Source of the DNA: Anaeromassilibacillus sp. An172
GTDB lineage: Bacteria > Bacillota > Clostridia > Oscillospirales > Acutalibacteraceae
Direction of reading: 5' to 3'
NCBI RefSeq assembly: GCF_002160515.1
Contig: NZ_NFKS01000026.1
Span: 1-43,934, forward strand
Length of the DNA stretch: 43,934 nucleotides
Under the pieces are notes generated by a model that saw only the letters and a program-made list of their open reading frames with translations, made no database searches and had not been told where the DNA came from. The position numbers were made by a program, and so were the translations under genes. Of the stretch, positions 25,037-33,819 are shown piece by piece. The first letter of the stretch is position 1; each line of letters opens with the position of its first letter.

Positions 25037-26326
25037 ATGTTTAAACGAAAATTCGCTGTTTTGGCATTGATTGCGGCGCTGATAACAACAAGTTTTGCTG
25101 TGGCAGGCTGCTCTTCACAAGGAGGTGAAAACGGAAAGACGGTCATCACAATGCTTCAGTACAAGCCGGAGGCGGTTGCGGCTTTTGAAGAAATTGAGGA
25201 ACGATTCAACGCAACTCATGACGATATCGAGCTGAGAATCGAATCTCCAAACGAGGCTATGACTGTTCTGAAAACACGTTTGATTAAGGAAGATTATCCT
25301 GACATCGTTGGTATTGGCGGAGATATCAACTATTCAAACTTCTTAGACGCTGACTTGTTCATGGATATTTCCGATTTTGAGGGCATAAACGATATAAAGC
25401 CGGTATATATGGAAATCGAAAAATCCCTTGAGTTTATTCCGGAGGACGGCGTGTATACACTTCCTTATGTTGCAAACTGTGCGGGTATCCTTTACAACAA
25501 GGATATGTTCGAGGAAAACGGCTGGGAAATCCCAACAACATGGAGCGAGTTTACAGCTCTCTGTGAGGAAATTCAGGCATCCGGAATGACTCCTCTGTAT
25601 TTCGGATTTAAAGATACCTGGACTTGCTTGTCACCTTGGAACTCTCTTGCGGTTTCTTTGTCACCTGCTGATACCTGCGCTCAGGTAAATATGGGAAATA
25701 CAACATTTACCGAAGAATACTGGGATGTTGCCGAAAAGATGAAGGAGCTTCTCAACTACTGTGAGCCTAATCCATATGCTTACAGCTATAACGACGCATG
25801 TACAGCTTTTGCACGTGGCGAGGTTGCTATGTATCCTATAGGAAGCTATGCTGTTCCTCAGATTCTCTCGGTTAACCCGGACATGAACATTGATTCATTT
25901 ACATTCCCGGCAAATGACAACGAGGAAGATAATATTCTTACTTCCGGTGTGGATTTGCAGTTCTCAATTATGAAGGAATGTAAGAATAAGGAAGCAGCTT
26001 ATGAGGTTCTTGAGTTCCTTTTTGAGGATGAAAATATCCAGATTTATTTGGATAACCAGAATGCAATTCCCTGCAAAGAGGGCGACTTTACACTTCCGTC
26101 TATGCTTGACGGTATGAAGTCTTATATTGAAGAGGGAAGAGTTTCCGACTTCCACGACCATCACTATCCAAGTGAAATGAGTGTTGACGCTATGGTTCAG
26201 ACATATCTTTTGGACACCAGCGATAACGCAACGGAAACATTCCTTACAAAATTTGATACAGAATGGGTAAGGTACAACAGAGATTTAATAGAGAAAGTTA
26301 AAAAATATCAGGAGGGATTACAATGA
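25037..26326 (+). CDS. Sugar ABC transporter substrate-binding lipoprotein
   Basis: A 429-residue family 1 extracellular binding protein (MsmE/RafE-like). Signal peptide with lipobox VAGC (C25), then 'VITMLQYKPEAVAAFEEIEERFNATH' (in part), 'PDIVGIGGDINYSNF', 'YTLPYVANCAGILYNKDMFEENGWEIPTTW' (in part) and 'FARGEVAMYPIGSYAVPQI', all typical of oligosaccharide-binding lipoproteins. I chose the ATG at 25037 behind AGGAGG at 25024-25029. The alpha-galactosidase and sucrose phosphorylase downstream suggest raffinose, stachyose or melibiose as ligands. It overlaps the first permease gene by 4 nt. No ATPase gene is in the operon, so a shared MsmX/MsmK-type ATPase would be needed. Confidence 0.94.
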   Translation: MFKRKFAVLALIAALITTSFAVAGCSSQGGENGKTVITMLQYKPEAVAAFEEIEERFNATHDDIELRIESPNEAMTVLKTRLIKEDYPDIVGIGGDINYSNFLDADLFMDISDFEGINDIKPVYMEIEKSLEFIPEDGVYTLPYVANCAGILYNKDMFEENGWEIPTTWSEFTALCEEIQASGMTPLYFGFKDTWTCLSPWNSLAVSLSPADTCAQVNMGNTTFTEEYWDVAEKMKELLNYCEPNPYAYSYNDACTAFARGEVAMYPIGSYAVPQILSVNPDMNIDSFTFPANDNEEDNILTSGVDLQFSIMKECKNKEAAYEVLEFLFEDENIQIYLDNQNAIPCKEGDFTLPSMLDGMKSYIEEGRVSDFHDHHYPSEMSVDAMVQTYLLDTSDNATETFLTKFDTEWVRYNRDLIEKVKKYQEGLQ

Positions 26327-27204
26327 AAAAGAATAAGAGACTGTCAAAAAAGACCAGAACCTATATTTTGATGGCTCTTCCTGCATTGGTGTTGTTCGCA
26401 GTATTCAACACTGTTCCTCTTATCACAGGTTTTGTTTACAGCTTTACAAACTCAAGAGGTTACGGCTCATTTGATTTTGTTGGTTTCAGAAACTTTATAG
26501 ATCTGTTTCAGGATTCACGTGTAGGTAATTCCTATTTGTTTACTTTTAAATACGCCATTGTTGGAACAATACTTGTAAACGTTATCTCCTTGCTTCTTGC
26601 GGTTGGACTTAACAGCAAGATAAAGTTTAAAAATACCCTGAGAGGTATCTACTTTATTCCGAACATTCTCGGCGGTTTGATTGTAGGTTATATTTTCAGC
26701 TTTATCTTTACATATATTATTCCGACTCTCGGAACAACTTTGCACATAGGATTTCTTGAAAACAGTATTCTCGCCAGCGAGAGTGCAGCTTGGATCGGCG
26801 TTCTTATCGTAGGTGTATGGCAGGCTGTTGCTATGAACACAATTATTTACATCTCAGGACTTCAGGCAATTCCTGCTGATGTTTACGAGGCAAGCGCTAT
26901 CGACGGCGCAGGCAAGTGGTACACATTCAGAAAGATTACACTTCCTTTGCTTGTTCCGTTTATAACAATCAACTTTATTTTGAGTACTAAAAACATGCTC
27001 ATGGTATTCGACCAGATCATGTCTTTGACAAAAGGCGGCCCTGCACAGAGCACAGAGTCAATATCCTATCTTATTTACAGAAACGGTATGGATGGCGGAC
27101 AGTTCGGCTTCCAGTGCGCTAACGCTGTAATGTTCTTCATTGTTATCGTTGTTATTTCTGTAGTTCAGATGAAAATTACAAGCAAAAAGGAGGAGCAACT
27201 GTGA
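26323..27204 (+). CDS. Sugar ABC transporter permease (MsmF/UgpA-like)
   Basis: A 293-residue inner permease with six predicted membrane helices. The EAA loop for ATPase docking is 'DVYEASAIDGAGKWYTFRKI' (about 185-204), followed by 'TLPLLVPF'. The N-terminus 'LMALPALVLFAVFNTVPLITGFVYSF' (in part) is typical of MalF/UgpA-type subunits. ATG overlaps the binding-protein stop (ATGA), with AGGAGG just upstream. It pairs with the next permease to form the channel for alpha-galactosides. Confidence 0.95.
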   Translation: MKKNKRLSKKTRTYILMALPALVLFAVFNTVPLITGFVYSFTNSRGYGSFDFVGFRNFIDLFQDSRVGNSYLFTFKYAIVGTILVNVISLLLAVGLNSKIKFKNTLRGIYFIPNILGGLIVGYIFSFIFTYIIPTLGTTLHIGFLENSILASESAAWIGVLIVGVWQAVAMNTIIYISGLQAIPADVYEASAIDGAGKWYTFRKITLPLLVPFITINFILSTKNMLMVFDQIMSLTKGGPAQSTESISYLIYRNGMDGGQFGFQCANAVMFFIVIVVISVVQMKITSKKEEQL

Positions 27205-28082
27205 TGACTAAAACAGCAGACAAGAAAGTTCGCAGATTAAAGGCAAAAACACCCGGAAAATCCAACATTCTTCTTACGGTAATTCTTATACTTGGCTGTA
27301 TTACGGTTTTGTTCCCGCTTTACATGGCTATAATTATCGCTTTGAAATCTCCTTCCGAGATGACAAACGATATTGCAGGAGCTTTGAGCCTGCCAAGTTC
27401 TTTCAGCCTCGATAACTTTGCAGAGGCTATGAGAGTTACAGATTTCTGGCACTCTCTGGCAAACAGCCTTATCATCACCGGTGTTACAATAGTTCTTTCA
27501 CTGGTTATCCACTCCATGGCAGGTTATGCAATCGGCAAATGCATGATGCGCCACAAGGGTTTCAAGCTCGTTTATTTCTATATAGTAAGCGGTATGTTTG
27601 TTCCATTTGCAATTCTTATGATGCCACTTGTTAAAGAGACAGCTATTATGGGAATTGACAACATGTTCGGTGTAATTATTCTTTACGTGGTATTCTACAT
27701 GCCTATGAATGTTATGCTCTATACCGGTTATCTTAAAAATATACCTCTTGCCATTGAAGAGGCTGCCGAGGTTGACGGCTCTTCTACATGGAGAACATAC
27801 TGGACAATCATCTTCCCAATGATGAAGCCTATGCACGCGACAGTTGCTGTTTTGACTGCTTTGGGAACATGGAACGATGTTATGACTCCTCTTGTAATTA
27901 TGTCAGGTTCCGAAACAACCACACTTCCTCTGGCACAGCTCAACTTCCAGACTCAGTTCGGCACCAACTACAATTTGGCTTTTGCTTCTTACATTTTGGC
28001 TTTGATTCCGATTTTGATTTTCTACATAATTTGTCAGAAAAAGATTATCGGAGGTATTGCAAACGGCGCCGTGAAAGGATAA
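27204..28082 (+). CDS. Sugar ABC transporter permease (MsmG/UgpE-like)
   Basis: A 292-residue permease of the MalG/UgpE branch with six helices. EAA loop: 'LAIEEAAEVDGSSTWRTYWTI' (in part), then 'IFPMMKP'. The C-terminus 'IICQKKIIGGIANGAVKG' is the usual 'KG' ending of this subunit. Start could be ATG 27204 (overlapping the previous stop) or GTG 27201; AAGGAGGAG at 27188-27196 serves either. Together with the upstream permease it forms the membrane part of the sugar importer. Confidence 0.95.
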   Translation: MTKTADKKVRRLKAKTPGKSNILLTVILILGCITVLFPLYMAIIIALKSPSEMTNDIAGALSLPSSFSLDNFAEAMRVTDFWHSLANSLIITGVTIVLSLVIHSMAGYAIGKCMMRHKGFKLVYFYIVSGMFVPFAILMMPLVKETAIMGIDNMFGVIILYVVFYMPMNVMLYTGYLKNIPLAIEEAAEVDGSSTWRTYWTIIFPMMKPMHATVAVLTALGTWNDVMTPLVIMSGSETTTLPLAQLNFQTQFGTNYNLAFASYILALIPILIFYIICQKKIIGGIANGAVKG

Positions 28083-28088
28083 AATATT

Positions 28089-29498
28089 ATGGAACTCAAC
28101 AACAAAATTATGCTTATAACTTATTCTGACAGCATGGGTAAAGACCTGAAAGAACTCCATGAGGTTTTGAATAAGCATTACAAAAACGCCGTAGGCGGCG
28201 TGCATATACTTCCGTTCTTCCCGTCATCCGCAGACAGAGGTTTTGCTCCAATGTGCTATGACAAGGTTGACGAGAATTTCGGAACTTTTGAAGACATTGA
28301 AAAGCTGGGCAAGGATTATTATCTTATGTTTGACTTTATGGTAAATCACATCTCAGCTCAGTCAGAATATTTTAAGGATTTTTTAAAGAACAAAGATAAT
28401 TCAGAGTATAAGGATTTCTTTATCTGCTACAAGGATTTCTGGGAAAACGGGGAACCTACCCAGGAACAGGTTGACATGATATACAAGAGAAAGCCGAGAG
28501 CTCCGTATATCGAGGCGGAGTTTGCCGACGGAAGCCGTGAAAAAGTATGGTGTACCTTCTGCGAAGAGCAAATTGACCTTGATGTGACCAAGCAAAAGAC
28601 AAAGGACTTCATTAAAAAGACAATTATTGATATGTGCGGTCACGGAGCTTCTGTTATCAGACTTGACGCATTTGCTTACGCCATTAAAAAGGCTGATACA
28701 AACTGCTTCTTTATAGAACCGGATATCTGGGATTTGCTCTATGAAATAGAGGATATAGCAAAAGCTCATCATGCAGAGATTTTGCCTGAAATTCACGAGC
28801 ATTACACAATCCCGATGAAGATATCAAAGAAGGGCTTCTGGATATATGATTTTGCTTTGCCGGTTCTTGTGCTTCATGCTCTTTACAATCACACAGGAGA
28901 GTATCTTAAAAAATGGCTTGAAATGTGTCCTATGAAGCAGTTCACAACTCTTGATACCCACGACGGCATTGGAATCGTTGACGTTAAAGACCTTTTACCG
29001 GATGAAGAAATCGACAAAGTCAAGGAACAGATGTACAGCCAGGGAGCAAACGTAAAGAAAATTTACAGCTCTGAAGCTTACAACAACCTTGACATCTATC
29101 AGGTAAACACAACTTATTATTCGGCTCTGGGTAATAATGACAAGTCCTATCTTTTGGCGAGAGCTATTCAGTTCTTTGCACCGGGTATTCCTCAGGTTTA
29201 CTATGTGGGAATGCTTGCAGGCAGCAACGACACCGAGCTTATGGAGAGAACCAAAAACGGCAGAGATATTAACCGTCATTACTACACAGCCGATGAGGTT
29301 GAGCAAGAGCAAAACAGAAAAATAGTAAGGGATATTAAAGAGCTTATGGAGCTGAGAAATTCACATCCTGCATTTAATCTTGACGGTGAAATCTCAGTTG
29401 AAGCCAATGACGACAAGCTTGTTATTACAAGAAAATACAAGGACAGCAAAATAACATTGGAGGCTGATTTGTCCACTTACGATTTTAATATCCTGTAA
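28089..29498 (+). CDS. gtfA: Sucrose phosphorylase (GH13 subfamily 18)
   Basis: A 469-residue enzyme that splits sucrose with phosphate into alpha-glucose 1-phosphate and fructose. The GH13 signatures are 'FDFMVNHIS', nucleophile region 'VIRLDAFAYA' (D about 196), general acid 'EILPEIHEHY' (E about 237) and 'FTTLDTHDGIGIVD' (transition-state Asp). The start 'NKIMLITYSDSMGKDLKEL' is typical of sucrose phosphorylases. A sucrose-6-phosphate phosphorylase cannot be excluded, but no PTS genes are near. After GH36 removes galactose from raffinose, this enzyme would save one ATP in sucrose use. It begins 6 nt after the permease stop. Confidence 0.92.
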   Translation: MELNNKIMLITYSDSMGKDLKELHEVLNKHYKNAVGGVHILPFFPSSADRGFAPMCYDKVDENFGTFEDIEKLGKDYYLMFDFMVNHISAQSEYFKDFLKNKDNSEYKDFFICYKDFWENGEPTQEQVDMIYKRKPRAPYIEAEFADGSREKVWCTFCEEQIDLDVTKQKTKDFIKKTIIDMCGHGASVIRLDAFAYAIKKADTNCFFIEPDIWDLLYEIEDIAKAHHAEILPEIHEHYTIPMKISKKGFWIYDFALPVLVLHALYNHTGEYLKKWLEMCPMKQFTTLDTHDGIGIVDVKDLLPDEEIDKVKEQMYSQGANVKKIYSSEAYNNLDIYQVNTTYYSALGNNDKSYLLARAIQFFAPGIPQVYYVGMLAGSNDTELMERTKNGRDINRHYYTADEVEQEQNRKIVRDIKELMELRNSHPAFNLDGEISVEANDDKLVITRKYKDSKITLEADLSTYDFNIL

Positions 29499-29514
29499 TT
29501 GTGAGGAGTTTATT

Positions 29515-31707
29515 ATGTCAATCAGCGTTAACGAAAAGGAAAAATTTTTTAGCGTAAAAACAGCCAATACCGAGTATCAAATGAAAGTTGACGAATTTGG
29601 GGTTTTAAAGCATATATGGTATGGCGAAATTACAAATAAAAATATGGAGTATCTTTTGGACTATCCTAACGTGGGATTTTCCGGCAGTATATACGAGGCT
29701 GGTACAAGACAGACCTATTCGCTTGATACATTGCCCCAGGAATATTCCTGCGAGGGTACGGGGGATTACAGAATTTCTTCATTGTCCGTACTCAATAAGG
29801 ATGGTGACAGCTCGGTTGACTTGAGGTTTAAAGGCTGGGAAGTTAAAAAGGGAAAGTATTCTATCCCGGGACTTCCGGCATCCTATGATAACAGCAACGA
29901 AGCAGAAACTCTTGAGATAACTTTGGAGGACAAGGTTTCAAAAATAGAGGTTGTGCTGAAATACGGAGTTTTTGAAAATACCGATATTATCACAAGAAGC
30001 GCAGTTATCACCAACAAAGGAGATAACAGTGTATATCTCAAAAATGCTTCAAGCGTTTGTCTTGATATTCCTTTCGGAAACTGGCAGTGGGTACACTTCC
30101 AGGGAAGACACGCAATGGAAAGACAGCTTGAGCGTGCGTCACTTATACACGGTGTTCAGGAAAGCTCCAGTAATCGAGGTGCTTCAAGCCACCAGCAAAA
30201 CCCCGCAATAGTACTTTGTTCAGCTGATTGCACGGAAATTTCAGGAAGCTGTATAGGAGCAATGCTTATGTACAGCGGAAGCTTTAAAGCGAGAGTTCAG
30301 CTTGACCAGATCGACCAGGTGAGAATGGTCATGGGAATAAATCCTGAAATGTTTAAATGGAATCTTAAAGCAGGGGAGAGCTTCTACACTCCCGAGGCAT
30401 TTTTAAGCTTCAGTTCACAGGGCTTTGAAAAGCTCTCCCACTGCTTCCATAAGTTTATCAGAAACAACGTATGCAGAGGCAAGTATAAGCTTGAGTCACG
30501 TCCGGTTCTTATAAATAACTGGGAAGCCACTTACTTTGACTTTAACGAAGAGATACTATATAATATAGCCAAGCAGGCTTCTGAGCTTGGAGTTGATATG
30601 TTCGTTCTTGACGATGGCTGGTTCGGACAAAGAAACGGCGAAACAGCCGGACTTGGTGATTGGTTTGTAAACGAGGAAAAACTCAGCGGTTCTTTGAAAA
30701 AGTTTGTTGATAAGGTAAAAGCCATGGGAATGAAATTCGGCCTTTGGTTTGAACCTGAAATGGTTTCAGAGGACAGCGACCTTTACAGAAATCATCCGGA
30801 CTGGGCTATTAAAATTCCTGACAGAGCGCCTGTAAGAAGTCGTTGTCAGCTTGTGCTTGATATGTCGAGAAAAGATGTTCAGGATTATATATACGAAGCT
30901 GTAAGCAATGTTTTGAAATCTGCCGATATATCCTATGTGAAATGGGATATGAACCGCAGTATTTCGGATTGGTTCAGCCATGGTCTTAATTCTGAGAATA
31001 TGGGGGAAATGCCTCACAGATATGTTTTAGGCGTTTATTCTCTCCTTGAAAGACTTACCTCTTCATTCCCTGATGTGTTGTTTGAAGGCTGCTGCGGAGG
31101 CGGCGGACGATTTGACGCAGGTATGCTCTATTATTGCCCGCAGATTTGGTGCAGCGACGATACTGATGCTTATGAAAGAACAAAAATACAGTACGGCACA
31201 TCCTTTTTCTATCCGATTTCTGCCGTGGGTTCTCACGTGTCTACAGTGCCTAACCACCAGACCGGAAGAATTACACCTATTGAAACCAGAGCGGTTACCG
31301 CTATGGCAGGAAGCTTCGGTTATGAGCTGGATTTGAATACACTCAGCTCTGAGGAAAAGGAAAGTGTTAAAAATCAAATAAAGCGTTTCAAAGAATATCA
31401 GCCTCTTATCCACAATGGTGAATACTACAGACTGAGCAATCCTATGGAGGATGAGTACGCCGCATGGGAATTTGTTTCAGAGGATAAATCCGAAGCTCTT
31501 ATTCACGGAATGGTATTTTTCACAAAGCCGAATTTTGTGAGATATCTTATAAAGCCGAGAGGCCTTGATGAAAACGCAGAATATGTAATCAACAACGGCA
31601 GTGAAACATACACCGGCAAGGCTCTTATGAGCGGCGGCGTGCTTGTTCCAAAAACCTCAGGAGATTACAGCCCTATTGAAATGCACATTGCCAAACTACT
31701 TTCCTGA
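29515..31707 (+). CDS. Alpha-galactosidase, GH36
   Basis: A 730-residue cytosolic retaining alpha-galactosidase. The N-terminal beta-sandwich (1-320) includes 'WQWVHFQGRHAMER'. The (beta/alpha)8 barrel carries 'FVLDDGWFGQRN', 'FGLWFEPEMV', nucleophile D478 in 'ISYVKWDMNRS' and acid/base D548 in 'IWCSDDTDAYER'. A C-terminal beta domain follows. Full length for GH36 of Firmicutes. No signal peptide, so the sugars are imported first. It is 16 nt after gtfA, with GAGGAG before the ATG, and completes the raffinose/melibiose operon controlled by the AraC regulator. The fate of galactose (Leloir genes) is not encoded here. Confidence 0.96.
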   Translation: MSISVNEKEKFFSVKTANTEYQMKVDEFGVLKHIWYGEITNKNMEYLLDYPNVGFSGSIYEAGTRQTYSLDTLPQEYSCEGTGDYRISSLSVLNKDGDSSVDLRFKGWEVKKGKYSIPGLPASYDNSNEAETLEITLEDKVSKIEVVLKYGVFENTDIITRSAVITNKGDNSVYLKNASSVCLDIPFGNWQWVHFQGRHAMERQLERASLIHGVQESSSNRGASSHQQNPAIVLCSADCTEISGSCIGAMLMYSGSFKARVQLDQIDQVRMVMGINPEMFKWNLKAGESFYTPEAFLSFSSQGFEKLSHCFHKFIRNNVCRGKYKLESRPVLINNWEATYFDFNEEILYNIAKQASELGVDMFVLDDGWFGQRNGETAGLGDWFVNEEKLSGSLKKFVDKVKAMGMKFGLWFEPEMVSEDSDLYRNHPDWAIKIPDRAPVRSRCQLVLDMSRKDVQDYIYEAVSNVLKSADISYVKWDMNRSISDWFSHGLNSENMGEMPHRYVLGVYSLLERLTSSFPDVLFEGCCGGGGRFDAGMLYYCPQIWCSDDTDAYERTKIQYGTSFFYPISAVGSHVSTVPNHQTGRITPIETRAVTAMAGSFGYELDLNTLSSEEKESVKNQIKRFKEYQPLIHNGEYYRLSNPMEDEYAAWEFVSEDKSEALIHGMVFFTKPNFVRYLIKPRGLDENAEYVINNGSETYTGKALMSGGVLVPKTSGDYSPIEMHIAKLLS

Positions 31708-31780
31708 TGTATCATTGACTTGATAAATATGACTTCTGAAACATTATGCAAAGCTGATTTTATAAGGAGAAAAAATTACT

Positions 31781-32020
31781 ATGCTTAAAGTAGGTATTAA
31801 ACTTTACGGGGTTGAAGAAGTTAAAAAGTTTGTCAACACAATTTCACAATATGAATTTGATTTCGATTTGACATCGGGACGTTATATAATAGATGCTAAA
31901 TCCATGATCGGTATTTTCAGCCTTGACCTGAAAAACGATCTCACACTTGTTATTCACTGCGATGATAAAGCGGTGCTTGATGAGGTTCTCGGAAAGCTTG
32001 ATGAATTTATCATAAAGTAA
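31781..32020 (+). CDS. HPr-like protein without the PTS histidine, Crh-like
   Basis: A 79-residue HPr-fold protein. The region around the regulatory serine is well kept ('IDAKSMIGIFSLDL', S41 matching Ser46 of B. subtilis HPr in LKSIMGVMSL), but the active-site loop 'G-[LI]-H-A-R-P' is absent; 'LYGVEEVKKFV' stands there with no His-15. It therefore cannot pass PTS phosphate but could be phosphorylated on serine and assist CcpA, as Crh does. It sits 73 nt after the alpha-galactosidase gene with its own AAGGAG site. Crh function is inference; such His-less HPr paralogues are, as I recall, not rare in Clostridia and some may have other roles. Confidence 0.75.
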   Translation: MLKVGIKLYGVEEVKKFVNTISQYEFDFDLTSGRYIIDAKSMIGIFSLDLKNDLTLVIHCDDKAVLDEVLGKLDEFIIK

Positions 32021-32093
32021 ACGGATAACATTTTAACTTATTCATTAAAACAGACTTCTATCTCACTTTTTTAAATTTGAAATAATGCACACA

Positions 32094-32133
32094 AAAACCG
32101 CCTGTAGGAACAGCCACACCTACAGGCGGTTTT
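32094..32133. terminator. Strong bidirectional terminator
   Basis: AAAACCGCCTGTAGG (32094-32108) pairs perfectly over 15 bp with CCTACAGGCGGTTTT (32119-32133). It closes the plus-strand sugar locus and the convergent minus-strand gene at 32156. Confidence 0.93.
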
Positions 32134-32155
32134 AAGATTTTTAAGACTATAAATA

Positions 32156-32668
32156 TTATTTGCCTTTTACATACTTTGCTTTCATCATTTTTGTATTTAC
32201 TATGTTTAAAAAATCGGCGGTTTCATCTGTGCTCATAGAGGATTTATCCATTATTATCATGGAATTCTGTTTTGTAAACATGGTGAAATAATTTGAAGTT
32301 TCCACAACTCTTGAAATTATCTGATAATTTATAGGGAGGGTTCCGTTGGTTGCTGAATTTGCAACAATCATTTTGTCGTCTAAAAATTCCACGGTTCCAT
32401 CCACCTTTTCAGTGCCGTAAAGCTCCCTTATATTCTTTAAATTCTTTTTTACAAGAAGGTTTTCAAAGAATATTATCTCGAAAAATAAAACAAATGCGAT
32501 AACAAGTATTATTGCAGCCTGAAAATATACCTTAACTGCAAAAAGAATAATAGCCAATATAAAAAATACAATGGCGGAAACAATACATGTTGTTTTTAAT
32601 TTCCTGCTTAAAATGTGTTTTTTTACCTCTCTTAAAGAGTTTATGTCTATAATTGTATGTAATTTCAT
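32156..32668 (-). CDS. YcxB-like membrane protein
   Basis: A 170-residue protein with two adjacent membrane helices (about 25-75: 'TTCIVSAIVFFILAIILFAV' and 'AAIILVIAFVLFFEIIF') and a cytosolic C-terminal domain with the pattern 'VEFLDDKMIVANS...INYQIISRVVETSNYFTMFTKQNSMIIMDKSS' (in part), typical of YcxB-like proteins. I use the ATG at 32668 because GGAGGT lies directly before it; upstream in-frame ATGs would overlap the comF stop. Function unknown. It is downstream of comFC on the same strand with 16 nt between them. Confidence 0.75.
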   Translation of the reverse strand: MKLHTIIDINSLREVKKHILSRKLKTTCIVSAIVFFILAIILFAVKVYFQAAIILVIAFVLFFEIIFFENLLVKKNLKNIRELYGTEKVDGTVEFLDDKMIVANSATNGTLPINYQIISRVVETSNYFTMFTKQNSMIIMDKSSMSTDETADFLNIVNTKMMKAKYVKGK

Positions 32669-32684
32669 TTGAACCTCCATATTA

Positions 32685-33338
32685 TTAAGCCTTTGCAAAA
32701 GCGACGCAGAACACGTCCTTGGCTCCGGCTTTTTCTAAAACTTTACAGCACTCGCTGAGGGTTGAGCCGGTGGTTAAAACATCGTCGCACAGCAGTATGG
32801 TTTTACCCTTGATAAAATCCAGTGATTTGCTGTCGGCACGAAATGTATTTTTTATGGTTTTTATTCTTTCGTCCCTGTTGAGCTTGTGCTGGGGTTTGTT
32901 GTACTCTGTCTTTATCAAAAGATTTTTCATAGGAAGTGACAGATTTTTGGCTATTGAGGAAGCCAAAAGCTTTGAATGATTGTAAAGGGATTTCCTCTTT
33001 CTTTTTCTGTGCATGGGGACAAAGGTCACCACGTCAAAGCTGTAATCCGAAAAGCTTTCCTTTATGGCGTCGGTCATATATTTCCCCATAGCCCAGGAAA
33101 TCTGTCCGCAGCTGTTGAATTTTAGTTTCAGAACTGCCTGTTTCGGTAGACCGCTATATCTAAATGGTGATGTGCAAAGCCAGCGGTTTCCTATAAAATA
33201 TTTTCCCGTCTGAATTTTTATTTTTGGCCGGCAGTTATCGCAGCAGGTGACAAAGGGCTGTGACACATTTCCGCAGAAGGGACAGCGGCTGGGATAGAAA
33301 AAGGACAAAAGATAGGAGAGAGGTTTTGAAAATTTCAT
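32685..33338 (-). CDS. comFC: ComF-family phosphoribosyltransferase-like protein
   Basis: A 217-residue protein with an N-terminal zinc-binding motif (C19-x2-C22 ... C32/C33-x2-C36) and a C-terminal phosphoribosyltransferase fold with the PRPP loop 'ILLCDDVLTTGSTL'. The middle phrases 'VVTFVPMHRKRKRKSLYNHSKLLA' (in part) and 'QHKLNRDERIKTIKNTF' are family signatures. ComFC is needed for DNA uptake in naturally competent species and may have a repair role elsewhere. No comFA helicase gene is adjacent, so competence cannot be inferred. GGAGGG is upstream of the ATG. Confidence 0.92.
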   Translation of the reverse strand: MKFSKPLSYLLSFFYPSRCPFCGNVSQPFVTCCDNCRPKIKIQTGKYFIGNRWLCTSPFRYSGLPKQAVLKLKFNSCGQISWAMGKYMTDAIKESFSDYSFDVVTFVPMHRKRKRKSLYNHSKLLASSIAKNLSLPMKNLLIKTEYNKPQHKLNRDERIKTIKNTFRADSKSLDFIKGKTILLCDDVLTTGSTLSECCKVLEKAGAKDVFCVAFAKA

Positions 33339-33400
33339 AATTATCCCTCCTTAAAGTTTTGTATACCTTATTATATCACAAAATAATGTTTAATAAAATA

Positions 33401-33429
33401 AAAAAACCTGCCTTTTCAGACAGGTTTTT
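33401..33429 (-). terminator. Terminator of the tRNA operon
   Basis: On the minus strand AAAAACCTG pairs with CAGGTTTTTT around TCTGAAAAGG, followed by TATTTTATT. It directly follows the CCA end of tRNA-Gln. Confidence 0.85.
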
Positions 33430-33504
33430 GGCTGGGCTAGCTGGATTCGGACCAGCGAGATGACGGAGTCAAAGTCCGTTGCCTTACCGCTTGGCTATAG
33501 CCCA
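33429..33504 (-). tRNA. trnQ: tRNA-Gln (TTG)
   Basis: Read on the minus strand. The 7-bp acceptor stem is TGGGCTA/TAGCCCA; the anticodon loop is CTTTGAC within stem ACGGA/TCCGT, giving TTG. T-loop GTCCGAATC is normal, the discriminator is G, and CCA is encoded. It is the last tRNA of the operon. Confidence 0.96.
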
Positions 33505-33515
33505 ATATTCAAATT

Positions 33516-33542
33516 AACCCCCGATTTGGTACATCGGGGGTT
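33516..33542. other. Hairpin between tRNA-Lys and tRNA-Gln
   Basis: AACCCCCGAT (33516-33525) pairs perfectly with ATCGGGGGTT (33533-33542). No T-run follows on the minus strand, so it is more likely a processing or spacing hairpin in the tRNA precursor than a terminator. Confidence 0.6.
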
Positions 33543-33544
33543 AT

Positions 33545-33620
33545 TGGTGACCCATCGGAGATTCGAACTCCGGACACCTTGATTAAAAGTCAAGTGCTCT
33601 GCCAACTGAGCTAATGAGTC
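33545..33620 (-). tRNA. trnK: tRNA-Lys (TTT)
   Basis: Minus strand. Acceptor GACTCAT/ATGGGTC, D-arm AGCTCAGTTGGCAGAGC, anticodon loop CTTTTAA within CTTGA/TCAAG (TTT), T-loop GTTCGAATC, discriminator A, encoded CCA. Confidence 0.97.
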
Positions 33621-33623
33621 AAA

Positions 33624-33701
33624 TGGGGTGGATAGTCGGATTCGAACCGACGGTCTCCAGTGCCACAAACTGGCGCTTTAACCAACTAAGCTATACCCAC
33701 C
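33624..33701 (-). tRNA. trnH: tRNA-His (GTG)
   Basis: Minus strand. The acceptor stem is 8 bp (GGTGGGTA against TATCCACC), with the extra 5' G at 33701 facing C73 that marks tRNA-His. Anticodon loop TTGTGGC gives GTG. CCA is encoded at 33626-33624. Only three nucleotides separate it from the next tRNA on each side. Confidence 0.96.
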
Positions 33702-33704
33702 ATA

Positions 33705-33781
33705 TGGCGCGCCAAAAGGGACTCGAACCCCTGACCTACTGCTTAGAAGGCAGTTGCTCTATCCAGCTGAGCTATTGGCGC
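33705..33781 (-). tRNA. trnR: tRNA-Arg (TCT)
   Basis: Minus strand. Acceptor GCGCCAA/TTGGCGC, anticodon loop CTTCTAA within ACTGC/GCAGT (TCT), T-loop GTTCGAGTC, discriminator G, encoded CCA. It is the first tRNA of the Arg-His-Lys-Gln operon. Confidence 0.97.
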
Positions 33782-33819
33782 ATTGGTTATTGACACGCTG
33801 TTGCGTTGTCAGCTTGTAC

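Noticed and set aside
33516-33542. Terminator splitting the tRNA operon
   Set aside because: The stem is perfect, but no T-run follows on the transcribed strand and tRNA-Gln has no promoter of its own.
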